Shown here: piece by piece, positions 10,149-21,039 of the stretch
How the letters are laid out: every line of letters begins with the position of its first letter
Position numbering within the stretch: the stretch's first letter is position 1
Assembly: GCA_018340805.1 (NCBI GenBank)
Contig: JACMZG010000008.1
Location: forward strand, 77,025,884-77,089,883
Reading direction: 5' to 3'
Origin: Microvelia longipes
Lineage: Eukaryota; Arthropoda; Insecta; Hemiptera; Veliidae
DNA: 64,000 bases
Notes under the pieces: model-generated
The model's input: only the letters and a program-made list of their open reading frames with translations
Told to the model about the DNA's origin: nothing
Database searches by the model: none
Position numbers and translations under genes: made by a program

Positions 10149-11306
10149 CATACTACTTGTTTCTGACTTCTCTTTGATTTCAGAGTTTTCTTTAACTGAA
10201 GTTATTCCTTTATTCACACTATCCTTGTCTTCCGAATTTTCTGCTGATTTATTTGCCGACTCATTTTCGTGACCTTTTCCCTTTGTAGTGAAGAATTTTA
10301 CTATCGACTGTTGTAAATTTGAATTGTTCTGTCTTTTTGGTTCATTGTCTGACAAAGAGCTACACCCATCTTCTAATTTCCTCTTACCCTTATATCCATA
10401 TCCTTTATGTTCCATTATTCCCTTATTCCCACTCTCATTACTTTTTATTATTCCTCCATTATCTTCATTATTTTGATCTTCAACTTGTTGTTCTTGACCT
10501 ATTTCATTTGATTGAGGCTGTTCTGCATTCTCCAAGCTTAAAATTGTATCGTTTTCGATCATTTCTATCTTCTAAGTTTACCAGATCTTTATGCGGATTT
10601 TTACTTTCAATCTGCTGAAATTTTATATAGTTTCCATGTTTTTGTAGGTTATTATTTTGATGATTATACATTCCTGAAGTTGATGCTGTAGCAGAATTTG
10701 ATGATATTGGTCCTCCATCCCATTCATGCCCATTTATCAGCAGTTTATCAAATTTAATTATAGCGTGATAGCCTTTTTTCCTCGCTGCTATCATGACGGG
10801 GAGCAAACATTTCCTTTTATCTCTGGTTTCCTTATCGAAATCTTCGAAAATTTTTATTTTTGACCCCTTGAGAGTATGCACGGCTGACAATGCCTCCATC
10901 TTCTTCCTAAATGTTGTAAACCCTACTATCACCATAGAATTTTGATTTTTTTCTTGAATATATCTACATCCTGAGATATGCAATTTATTTTCATTGTATT
11001 ATTAAGCAGTTTAAAAACCGCTATCTCTCTTTCTTTGTAACTCGTTATTCTTTCTAATCCTATTATAACTATATTCCTTTTCCTGTCCTTATCTTCTAAG
11101 ACCTTAACCCTGCTATTTAGTTTGCTGGTCCCTTCCTGTGCTTTCTGTACGCTTTCTAATTTAATTAAGACTTCTTTCAGCAGTTCAGTTACCCTGGCAT
11201 TGTATTTTTCCATTTGTGTTTCCACTGCATTTTGCACAGCATTATTGATGCATTGAATTATTTCAGGTTGATGATCTCCCATTTTAATGTATGTTTCAAT
11301 AGTCAT
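10146..11306 (-). pseudogene. RTE-type LINE ORF1, L1-like RNA-binding protein, frameshifted
   Basis: ORF1 proteins coat LINE RNA and act as nucleic-acid chaperones. Three overlapping frames form it: 11306-10929, 10983-10504 and 10562-10146, so two frameshifts are needed to join them. The first part starts MGDHQPEIIQCINNAV and carries a predicted coiled coil (about residues 25-85) followed by RNIVIIGL, the start of an RRM-like fold as in L1 ORF1p. The second has the conserved C-terminal block with FEDFDKETRDKRKCLLPVMI and FDKLLINGHEW. The third is a hydrophilic Ser/Asn/Lys/Glu-rich tail containing QQSIVKFF (10290-10313), which matches the PCNA-interacting PIP box QxxIxxFF. The tail ends at the TAG discussed separately. 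The start at 11304-11306 is the first ATG of the coiled-coil frame. Confidence 0.8.
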
Positions 11307-12048
11307 CCAAATTTATAATTTATATTTGAAACAGTTATTTACCCACAATATTTTTTTCTGCTTATTGCATTGTAAATAATGCTATTGTTTTAATATTTTT
11401 AATATATTTGCAGTTTTATAGGTAAAATATAATGTTATTATGTATTTGGTTTAAGTACAGTATAAATTGAGTTAAAAATTCTAGAGTAGTTTATTCTAGC
11501 GAGATCTTTTTAAGATTTGACTACAGCACAACCTAGTAGAGAAGATTGCAACTAAAAAGTGTTTCTTTAAATGCTATGGTTGAATGGTGTCGCTACCTAG
11601 TAGCGAGTAATAAAACTACAGATGCCGATATCAGACGTGGGTCCTGTACGCGTATCTCGATGCAGCTGTTTGTTATTTACTCATGTTTTCGCAGTCTTTA
11701 TTAACCTTTGATTGTATTTTAACACATCAAATTGATACCGCAATATCAAATTTATGCATCTCCTCTTAACAGTACGCAATTTCTCATGAACAATTCTTCC
11801 AATACCACGTAACAAAAGTTTCTGTAGCTCTTATCATCACACTGTGTATCCCATATTTCAATTATTAAAATAATTTTAAATCAGGTACTTACAGCAAATT
11901 CAATATCTCCATTCGTAACCAGGGGGTTAATAATTATTATAACACATAACTTATGACAAGAAATTTAACTAATCACTAGAAATTTAAATTATTAGACAGA
12001 CGACTTATCTAACGATGTTTCTCGCGCCAACGCAGGCGTACCAACCTT
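11307..12048. other. Gene-free stretch between the RTE-type LINE and the 161-bp satellite
   Basis: A+T-rich sequence without a supported frame. It may hold the 5' untranslated region and promoter of the minus-strand LINE. A G+C-richer patch (about 11580-11680) has a short imperfect hairpin, CGCTACCTAGTAGCG. Confidence 0.5.
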
Positions 12049-15000
12049 GTATTGCATGGTTATTTTTATTATTTTATACTCTTAAGAAGGTACTGATAAA
12101 CATATGCAAAAGGCGAGCGAAGCGAGCCCATGATTTTTTATGCCTTTTAAAATGTTTTCTCTTAAAGTAGATATTGACAAATAAGCATAAGGCGAGCGAA
12201 GCGAGCCCTAGTATTGTATGGTTTTTTTTTTTTTACTCTTAAGAAGGTACTGATAAACATAAACAAAAAGGCGAGCGAAGCGAGCCCATGATTTCATGCC
12301 TTGCTTAAAATGTTTCTCTTATAATAGATATTGACAAACAAGCACATAAGGCGAGCGAAGCGAGCCCTAGTATTGCATGGTTATTTTTATTATTTTATAC
12401 TCTTAAGAAGGTACTGATAAACATATACAAAAAGGCGAGCGAAGCGAGCCCATGATTTTTATGCCTTTTTAAAATGTTTCTCAAGTAGATATTGACTAAC
12501 AAGCACATAAAGGCGAGCGAAGCGAGCCCTAGTATTGTATGGTTTTTTTTAATTTATACTCTTAAAAAGGTACTGATAAACATATACAACAAGGCGAGCG
12601 AAGCGAGCCCATGATTTTTATGCCTTGCTTAAAATGTTTCTCTTAATAGATATTGACAAACAAGCACATAAAGGCGAGCGAAGCGAGCCCTAGTATTGTA
12701 TGGTTTTTTAATTTTATACTCTTAAAAAGGTACTGATAAACATATACAAAGGCGAGCGAAGCGAGCCCATGATTTTTCATGCCTTGTTTTAAATGTTTCT
12801 CTTAAAGTAGATATTGACAAATAAGCATAAAGGCGAGCGAAGCGAGTCCTAGTATTGTATGGTTTTTTTATTTTTAACTCTTAAGAAGGTACTAATAAAC
12901 ATATACAAAAAGGCGAGCGAAGCGAGCCCATGATTTTATGCCTTTTAAAATGTTTCTCTTAAATAGATATTGACAAACAAGCACATAAAGGCGAGCGAAG
13001 CGAGCCCTAGTATTGTATGTTTTTTTTTTTTTTTATCTTAAGAAGGTACTGATAAACATATACAAAAAGGCGAGCGAAGCGAGCCCATGATTTTTATGCC
13101 TTGTTAAAATGTTTCTCTTATAATAGATATTGACAACAAGCACATAAAGGCGAGCGAAGCGAGCCCTAGTATTGCATGGTTATTTTTATTATTTTATACT
13201 CTTAAGAAGGTACTGATAAACATATACAAAAGGCGAGCGAAGCGAGCCCATGATTTTTATGCCTTTTTAAAATGTTTCTCTTAAAGTAGATATTGACAAA
13301 CAAGCACATAAAGGCGAGCGAAGCGAGCCCTAGTATTGTATGGTTTTTTTTTTTTACTCTTAAGAAGGTACTGATAAACATATACAAAAAGGCGAGCGAA
13401 GCGAGCCCATGATTTTCATGCCTTGCTTAAAATGTTTTCTCTTATAATAGATATTGACAAACAAGCACATAAAGGCGAGCGAAGCGAGCCCTAGTATTGC
13501 ATGGTTATTTTATTTATTTATACTCTTAAGAAGGTACTGATAAACATATACAAAAAGGCGAGCGAAGCGAGCCCATGATTTTTTATGCCTTGCTTAAAAT
13601 GTTTCTCTTAAAGTAGATATTGACTAACAAGCACATAAAGGCGAGCGAAGCGAGCCCTAGTATTGTATGGTTTTTTTTTTAATTTATACTCTTAAAAGGT
13701 ACTGATAAACATATACAAAAAGGCGAGCGAAGCGAGCCCATGTTTTATGCCTTGCTTAAAATGTTTCTCTTATAATAGATATTGACAAACAAGCACATAA
13801 GGCGAGCGAAGCGAGCCCTAGTATTGTATGGTTTTTTAATTTATACTCTTAAAAGGTACTGATAAACATATACAAAAAGGCGAGCGAAGCGAGCCCATGA
13901 TTTTCATGCCTTTTTTAAATGTTTCTCTTAAAGTAGATATTGACAAACAAGCACATAAAGGCGAGCGAAGCGAGCCCTAGTATTGTATGGTTTTTTTATT
14001 TTAACTCTTAAGAAGGTACTGATAAACATATACAAAAGGCGAGCGAAGCGAGCCCATGATTTTATGCCTTGTTTAAATGTTTCTTATAATAGATATTGAC
14101 AAACAAGCACATAAAGGCGAGCGAAGCGAGCCCTAGTATTGTATGGTTATTTTTTTTTATACTCTTAAGAAGGTACTGATAAACATATACAAAAAGGCGA
14201 GCGAAGCGAGCCCATGATTTTCATGCCTTGCTTTAAATGTTTCTCTTATAATAGATATTGACAAACAAGCACATAAAGGCGAGCGAAGCGAGCCCTAGTA
14301 TTGCATGGTTATTTTTATTATTTATACTCTTAAGAAGGTACTGATAAACATATACAAAAAGGCGAGCGAAGCGAGCCCATGATTTTTATGCCTTTCTTAA
14401 AATGTTTCTCTTAAAGTAGATATTGACAAACAAGCATATAAAGGCGAGCGAAGCGAGCCCTAGTATTGTATGGTTTTTTTTTTTTTATACTCTTAAAAGG
14501 TACTGATAAACATATACAAAAGGCGAGCGAAGCGAGCCCATGATTTTCATGCCTTGTTTAAATGTTTCTCTTAAAGTAGATATTGACAAATAAGCATATA
14601 AAGGCGAGCGAAGCGAGTCCTAGTATTGTATGGTTTTTTTATTTTATACTCTTAAGAAGGTACTGATAAACATATGCAAAATGGCGAGCGAAGCGAGCCC
14701 ATGATTTTTTATGCCTTTTTAAAATGTTTCTCTTATAATAGATATTGAAAACAAGCACATAAAGGCGAGCGAAGCGAGCCCTAGTATTGTATGGTTTTTT
14801 TTATTTTATACTCTTAAAAAGGTACTGATAAACATATACAAAAGGCGAGCGAAGCGAGCCCATGATTTTTGCCTTGTTTAAATGTTTCTCTTAAAGTAGA
14901 TATTGAAAATAAGCATATAAAGGCGAGCGAAGCGAGTCCTAGTATTGTATGGTTTTTTTATTTTTAACTCTTAAGAAGGTACTAATAAACATATACAAAA

Positions 15001-15441
15001 AGGCGAGCGAAGCGAGCCCATGATTTTATGCCTGTTTTAAAATGTTTCTTATAATAGATATTGACAAACAAGCACATAAAGGCGAGCGAAGCGAGCCCTA
15101 GTATTGTATGGTTATTTTTTTTTATAATCTTAAGAAGGTACTGATAAACATATACAAAAAGGCGAGCGAAGCGAGCCCATGATTTTTATGCCTTGCTTTA
15201 AATGTTTCTCTTATAATAGATATTGACAAACAAGCACATAAAGGCGAGCGAAGCGAGCCCTAGTATTGCATGGTTATTTTATTATTTTATACTCTTAAGA
15301 AGGTACTGATAAACATATACAAAAGGCGAGCGAAGCGAGCCCATGATTTTTTATGCCTTTCTTAAAATGTTTCTCTTAAAGTAGATATTGACTAACAAGC
15401 ACATAAAGGCGAGCGTAGCGAGCCCTAGTATTGTATGGTTT
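12049..15441. repeat. 161-bp satellite, about 21 copies, two hairpin motifs per unit
   Basis: The unit alternates two halves, each carrying GGCGAGCGAAGCGAGCC. One half continues CATGATTTTTATGCC...CTCTTAAAGTAGATATTGAC, the other CTAGTATTGTATGG...TCTTAAGAAGGTACTGATAA. I count 21 occurrences of the first form between about 12125 and 15337, a mean period near 161 bp. The 17-base motif is almost invariant, while the A/T runs between motifs vary in length. The 60-codon minus-strand frame inside it is a repeat shadow. The regular motif-plus-interval look is not CRISPR, because the intervals are themselves repeated. Confidence 0.95.
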
Positions 15442-15474
15442 ATATGTTAATATATATTATGGTTAATATATTAA

Positions 15475-15731
15475 GTATATCCATGATATTTGCTCGTTAT
15501 CCATGATTAACATAAAAGTTAAGCTGCATTGAGCGTGGTCAGTGCTGTGTGAGTAACCACTGAGAATAAAACGGATGTATTAACTATCTGAGCACGAGTG
15601 AAGCGATTCCAAAGACGTGTTGCAGTATACATTTGGCAAATTGTATATTCTGAGCACGAGCGATGCGAGTCCGATGTAGGGAGTATGAGCGTTGCGATCC
15701 CGATGTGACGAGGAAAAGTTCCGAGGTACGG
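15475..15731 (+). repeat. DR dispersed repeat, copy 2 (3' part only)
   Basis: Only the last third of DR is present, from the ATCCATGAT...ATAAAAGTTAAGCTGCATTGAGCG block through GAGCACGAGTGAAGCGATTCC, GAGCACGAGCGATGCGAGTCC and the terminal GAGGAAAAGTTCCGAGGTAC. It directly follows the 161-bp satellite, whose hairpin motif it shares in altered form. Confidence 0.75.
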
Positions 15732-15757
15732 ATATTTTAATCTAAATATCCAGTAAA

Positions 15758-16177
15758 TTGTTAGCAAATTTAAGGTGTACTTATTTTGAATAATTTTTTC
15801 GCCGCAATTTTTTTATTTGCAAATTGCCTCCGTGTATTTTTTGCAATGTACTTTTTTCCGTTGTACTTTTCCCTGTATTTTTTTCGTGTATTTTCCCCGT
15901 GTGATTTTTTGCCGTGTGTTTTTTCCAAGATTCACCTACGGTATAACTTAGGAAAAGTAAAAATATAGATAGATAATATTTATACCTTAGATACAAATAG
16001 ATAAACTATTTGCCGAGCGAAGCTTATTATTCGCTATTGCTGCTAATGTTCAAATGAAAATGTATGCTCCAGATTTTCTGTCACATCGGAAATACACCAG
16101 ATTTCCCAATAAACTAACTCTTTTATTTTCTCCGCCACCTTGTGGGACCGGTACAGCTAGGAACCACCAAAGCCCTG
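15758..16177 (-). repeat. Right inverted arm of the 10-kb block
   Basis: Reverse complement of 6034-6515, including the CGTGTATTTTTT-type degenerate tract (15820-15930) and the outer edge CCACCAAAGCCCTG. Together with bases 1728-1743, before the hAT insertion, the similarity may extend a further 12-15 bases outward (GGTCT block). I find no target duplication. Confidence 0.8.
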
Positions 16178-16821
16178 ATGGTAGACCTAGTTTTTAAAAT
16201 TCAGAATTGTAATTCAGTTTAATGTGTTATTCTTGTTCAGAAAAAATAATAAGAAAGTAATGTTAAACCATTACAAATCTCATGAGGGTATTACTGGCTC
16301 TAGAGAAAAACAAATTTAGAAAACTAAAAATATCTCAAGATATGCGTCTGGAAGTATTTCCCAAGTTGTAGAACCTACATCTTGAAAGTGTTATAAACTT
16401 TCCCTCGGGGAAATGTCACTGTCCTCTGCAAACAAACTATTTCCTCGGTTAGTTTAAACATGGAAATACAAAACATAGGACGCAATAAAATTAATTACAT
16501 TTTCTTCAACAATGTCTTGCCATAAATACTTAATACTTGGAATAAAACTACATATAGAAGAAGCACTACTGATAACACGAAAGGCGGTACACTGGTGGTT
16601 TTAAGTAATGCTGCCACCCTAACAATATACAATTTTCTTATAAAAAAAGTTGGCAATACTTCCGGTTGCTGAATTGTTATGTTCTATAGTTTTAATTATT
16701 GAGGGATTATTTATAAAATATTAATATAAATATCGGTGCATTACAATATGTTAAGCAATTTAAATTTTAGTTTAACATTTTTAACAATTTATTACTATTT
16801 AACATAGTTTAACAATTTTAA
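16178..16821. other. Gene-free stretch upstream of the endonuclease fragment
   Basis: A+T-rich, no supported frame. A stop codon (16819-16821) closes the frame immediately upstream of the endonuclease fragment. Confidence 0.5.
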
Positions 16822-17547
16822 AGTGACATTATCTGTTTATGTGAGACGTGGCATACTGAATCACTTCAACTTCCTACTTTTCTGAACGATTTTACTCTGG
16901 TTAAAAGCAAAGGTATAAATGAGAAATCAAAAAGAAGAGCTAGTGGAGGCCTGGTAATATTAATTAACAATAAACTACAACACCAACTTGTCCATCTAAC
17001 ATCACACTGGATACTAATTAAAGTTATGTATGAAAATCAAATCTTACTGATTGCTTTGGCTTACACAAAACCAGACTGTAATTTGACATACTTTAACGAA
17101 ATATTAACAGATTTTTGCTCTGAAATCACAGCTTGCTGTGATGAAGATATAGTAACAATAATTGGCGGAGATTTCAATGGCCGAGTAGGCAACCTAAACC
17201 AGCTAGATAGTGAAACATTCACTAAGTCTTACCTATTACAATTTAGAAATACTTGTGACTACAATATTAATAAACAGGGCAAAGCCTTGGTCGAAATAAT
17301 GGAAAACGTTGGATATATTGTGTGTAATGGGCGTTCAATCTCTGATAAGAATGGTAATTATAGTTGTCTTACTTACAATGGTAAAAGTCTAGATGATTTA
17401 ATATGGATTAATCATGCATGTATAAGCCTAATCAAAGATTTTATTGTTATTCACGAAGTTGAGACAGCTCAACATTTAATATGTAAAATAATACTTAACT
17501 TACCAAGAACTAAAATGAATGTCATGAGTACTCCTAGTAAAGTATGA
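16822..17547 (+). pseudogene. LINE endonuclease-domain fragment without reverse transcriptase
   Basis: An open frame of about 241 codons that reads as most of an APE-like (exonuclease-endonuclease-phosphatase) domain of a non-LTR retrotransposon, the nickase used for target-primed insertion. It begins SDIICLCETWHTESLQLPTF, containing the catalytic Glu of the ETW motif. It continues with ASGGLVILINNKL, GGDFNGRVG (catalytic Asp/Asn) and SLDDLIWINHACIS. The last motif, normally SDH followed by hydrophobics, reads AQHLICKIIL, so the catalytic Asp is lost. There is no ATG before residue 69, and no RT follows the stop at 17545-17547. I read it as a truncated, inactive LINE piece, although the lack of any frameshift over 0.7 kb is notable. 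Confidence 0.75.
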
Positions 17548-17746
17548 ACATTTTATCGCAATCAGTCCAACAACGGCCTTAATATTTCTACTTAAGCAGC
17601 ACCTAAAGAGCCACAAATACCGATTTTACATTGATATGTTAGTTTGTTTATTTCGTCCTGTAATCTCTTTAGGGACCACCAATTACTATTTTACTGCCTA
17701 GGGAGTTTTAAAAATAATTCTATATGTTTAAAATACTGTTTATAGC
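17548..17746. other. Gene-free spacer
   Basis: No frame with LINE similarity continues here; the sequence leads into a fold-back element. Confidence 0.4.
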
Positions 17747-18168
17747 CCAAGAGCCCAGGGGTGTTTTGTTAATAAAAAGTGTAATGGCTGGAATCGGTCT
17801 CAATTTTTCGTAAATACCTTCCTGAACAAGGATCTGCAATTCTACCGACTCGTATCGGATGGGTGTCCCAGGCAGAACGCACTTTACATGTCAAAGGTTC
17901 TGCCTGGGACACCCATCCGATACGAGTCGGCAGAATTGCAGATCCTTGTTCAGAAAGGTATTTACGAAAAATTAAACCCGTTTCCAGCCATTACACTTTT
18001 TATTAACTTCGGTGGTAAATATGACACGTAAAGTGCGTTCTGCCTGGGACACCCATCTGATACGAGTCGGCAGAATTGCAGATCCTAGTTCAGGAAGGTA
18101 TTTACGAAAAATTGAGACCGGTTCCAGCCATTACACTTTTTATTAACAAAACACCCCTGGGCTCTTGG
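17747..18168. mobile_element. Fold-back element with partly triplicated arm
   Basis: Inverted ends CCAAGAGCCCAGGGGTGTTT and its complement enclose 0.42 kb. The left arm runs to about 17900. The right side contains its inverted copy twice in tandem (about 17897-18005 and 18040-18168), both including GTTCTGCCTGGGACACCCAT and CAGAATTGCAGATCC. No coding capacity. The extra copy suggests unequal exchange or template switching within the hairpin. No clear target duplication. Confidence 0.8.
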
Positions 18169-18743
18169 TCTATTATTTTTGACGTATCAAGATAATCATA
18201 TCATATCACATCATCTTGTATACGATGAAACTTTAATTCTCCCACCTATAAATAAAAAAGTAACGAATCATTTTCCTGCCGCTGGCAAATGAAAACAAAT
18301 AAGAAAATCAACACATCAATAATTTTATATGATTTATTACACAACAATTACTCCTCAATTCTTTAACATTTACAATTACATATTTCTATTTTAGTTTTAT
18401 AAATTCAATATAAATATTTTAATAATATACACAATGTAGTACGAAACATAAATATATTATAATTTTTTATTAGTAATTAATTATGCAAAGAGTAAGTGTG
18501 CATGATGAATTATTTTACATAAATAGGATTTGGTTACAATTCGATTTATATTAAATATATGATTTATAAAAGGCACATTTCTTATGTATGTTTATTTTAA
18601 ATTAAAAAACTAAAGATGTATATTGTAAGTAAGAGAAAAAAATAACATACTCAATGCTATGTCCACATACTCAAGTTGAGTTTACGTAAAATGCAAGTTA
18701 CGGCGACTATGAGACGTGAATTATAAAATACTTGAAGCTATAA
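18169..18743. other. Gene-free A+T-rich stretch
   Basis: No feature other than A+T-rich sequence is seen. Confidence 0.4.
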
Positions 18744-18816
18744 CTTATTATAGCTTGAGTGCACCCTAGCTTAGAATGTATGTACACAAGAATTGTATAA
18801 CAAAGGATACCCCAAT

Positions 18817-19226
18817 ACAAGGATCTTGAATAAAAGGGATGAAACACTATTTTGATTTGCCATACAAAAAAGGGGCCCTATCGAAAACCAAAAAATAGAG
18901 AGAATTCAATACGAAACACACGTCAAAAACCAACTGCACATGCTTGGTACAAACGGCGCATGCTTACGATTCTTATAACAGCGCAAGTTTTAAATTTTAG
19001 AGGCAAACTTTCCTCTCAATGGTTTGGCATTGTTTATTGCTTGAGAAGGTTATAAACACGCTTAAATTATCACTTGTTGAGAAGCAAACTCGACAACCTT
19101 GCTACATAACCTTCGTTTGTAGTCTTTTTTCATTATAACCATGGAAAGGGTAAGTTTGCTCCTATTTCTCTATCTATGGGGTCAGAAAAGTCCCTTAATG
19201 CGTCATCCCCTTTATTCAAGATCCTT
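18817..19226. mobile_element. MITE with TIR AAGGATCTTGAATAAAGGGG
   Basis: The left end has AAGGATCTTGAATAAAAGGG and the right end is its inverted near-copy followed by the direct repeat. ACCCCAAT occurs at 18809-18816 and again at 19227-19234, a perfect 8-bp target duplication if the element starts at 18817 (9 of 10 bases match if it starts at 18819). The interior is non-coding. Related sequences lie at 54776-55190 and 58302-58360. An 8-bp duplication would fit a hAT-type source. Confidence 0.75.
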
Positions 19227-19234
19227 ACCCCAAT

Positions 19235-20539
19235 CCGTGTTTTTTGACAGTTCAATGAAAAATGGAGGGGAGATGGTAGCCGTGAAATCACACAAGTAAC
19301 CGATGTCGTAAACAAACCAAATAACCTCTATTTTCTAAAGCATTCTTATTTCTAGCAGTTGTTTCTTGTTAATTTTGCATGTAAAGAAATAGAAAAATGC
19401 TTACTGCTTAAGAAATCATTGGCTTCATTTATAAAAAGAACTTAAGGTCATGCGAGACCTTTAGCAGTAGTGGCAACTGTTACACTCAGAAAGAAATATT
19501 GAGTTGACTTATTGATTTATGCGAAACTGACCTATATGAACTATGCCGTAAAATTCTATAAAAAATGCCATCAGGAGCAAAAGTTAATTCGTGTTTGTAG
19601 AGAAAATTGATATTAAATTCATCAATTCTGAACATTAAATTCAAAATATTAGTAAAACCTTATGTGAGCTTAATAAGAAATTTCAGCAATTCTTAATAAC
19701 TCTTTTTCTATGGGGGAGGGGATTAAAATTTGGCGCGTTATAAAATTTGGTTGGACTTTAATTATAACAAATTTTAGCTTAATACAGTCAAGTCCTGATT
19801 TCTTTACTTAAAAAAGTTTGAGGAATATGAATTGAAATAAGTATTTAGTGTAACAGTTATTGTAAATAATTTGAGATTAATATTACAAACTATGCTACAT
19901 TTAATAATCATTCAACAATCGAAAATTTCTTTGATAATTCCCCAAAAAATTTTAATTACAAAAAATTTACTTTCAAAAAGTATTGTTAAAAATAAAATAA
20001 GAATAAATATAAAAAATAATAAGGCATATTCTTATAACCTACACACATGCTGGAACAAATAGCAGAGTAATAAAAATAATAGAAAAAAATATTATCCAAA
20101 AAAAAAATATAAAAGAATCAATAAAATAAAATAAATAAATGATAAAATAATTGAATTACAACTAAAAGATTAAAAAAATAAACTATTAAAATAACAAAAT
20201 AGGGTTTCAATAAAAAATATACACTATATCTAATATTAAATCATTTTCAGGAGTATTACTTATAATGAAGGTAACAAATACATAATTAGAAATTATTATA
20301 CAATAAAAATAGTTATGACTATTAATTATATTTATTTATTACTATTATGGTAATCATTATCATAATTAATTAGTCCAATTTATTACTGTAGCATAGGGTA
20401 GTAAAAAACGAAAGGAAGGAAAATATTTGTAATAATTATTATTAAAATTAGTTTGATTTCAGTGTAAGTGTAAGAGAGTGGGAGATAGAATCCAGGCAGA
20501 AGATGAGTGGAGTCATACAACTAACTAGCTAACTAGAAA
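19235..20539. other. Gene-free, very A+T-rich
   Basis: No supported gene. From about 19870 to 20400 the sequence is extremely A+T-rich and frames there are low-complexity Ile/Asn/Lys strings. Confidence 0.45.
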
Positions 20540-20700
20540 AAGAACAAGTGATCGTAACGAGGATAGCTTTTGGTCATACCAGACATAATCATGGATACCT
20601 ACGAGAGAGGAAGCACCCTCATGTCATTGGTGTGAAGGATCAAGCCTCTCTGAAAGACACATAATAGAGGATTGTGATGGCATGGTTTTTGAAAGAGGTG
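20540..20700 (+). pseudogene. LINE ORF2 C-terminal zinc-finger remnant
   Basis: Two adjoining frames read TRIAFGHTRHNHGYLRERKH and then, after a one-base shift near 20613, CHWCEGSSLSERHIIEDC. This is the C-x2-C-x8-H-x4-C ending found at the C-terminus of Jockey/I-group ORF2 proteins, preceded by the usual GHTR...HGYL block. Nothing upstream reads as RT, so only the last 50 or so codons survive. In the family this region contributes to RNA binding during target-primed reverse transcription. The short minus-strand frame across the same place is its shadow. Confidence 0.65.
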
Positions 20701-21039
20701 GAGCTTGATGACAGTCAAAACAAATTGATGAAACAATTGTTAGCAGTCCCGAAAAGCAAACGTATATTTTAAATTTCTTTAGATAATTATAAAATATATG
20801 ATAATATATAGAACTAATACAAGAAAAAACTATTATAAATATATAAAACAACGAATCAGTTAAATCAGTAATACTAAAAAATAATGCCGGCTTAACTGCG
20901 ACGGTTTTTCCTAAATGTTTATTTAAATTACCAACCCCCAATGCCCAATTAAAGACTAGAGTAAGTGACGCGGAAAGGTAAATAAAAAAACATTAACTTG
21001 CTAACTTAACTAGCTAAGGTGCACTCAAGCTATTATAAG

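Larger units (their letters stand above)
8205..11306 (-). mobile_element. RTE-type LINE, cut off inside the reverse transcriptase
   Basis: A minus-strand non-LTR retrotransposon with an L1-like ORF1 (11306-10146), an ORF2 endonuclease and the first part of its RT (10145-8205). The RT ends shortly after the FIDFEKAYDSVYR block, before any YADD box, and the sequence switches directly to the 287-bp satellite at 8204/8205 with an 11-bp-arm hairpin (about 8206-8228) at the junction. LINEs normally lose their 5' end, so loss of the 3' end points to later rearrangement. The 5' limit is not determined and may lie beyond 11306. Confidence 0.85.
18744..21039. repeat. Pair of 28-bp inverted ends bracketing 2.3 kb
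   Basis: CTTATTATAGCTTGAGTGCACCCTAGCT at 18744-18771 has its near-exact complement at 21012-21039. The enclosed DNA holds a MITE and a LINE 3' remnant, but no transposase is seen. These may be the ends of a non-autonomous DNA element or two solo copies of a short repeat. Confidence 0.45.

Noticed and set aside
10288..10618. Plus-strand frames of 62-99 codons
   Set aside because: Antisense shadows of the LINE ORF1 tail.
12049..15441. CRISPR-like regular repeat/spacer layout
   Set aside because: The sequences between the conserved motifs are themselves repeated from unit to unit, and the DNA is eukaryotic with no cas genes.
12049..15441. Bacterial contamination, suggested by the GAGCGAAGCGAG words
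   Set aside because: The same words occur in dispersed repeats interleaved with eukaryotic LINEs throughout the window.
18852..19055. 67-codon frame in the MITE
   Set aside because: Not preserved in the related copy at 54776-55190.
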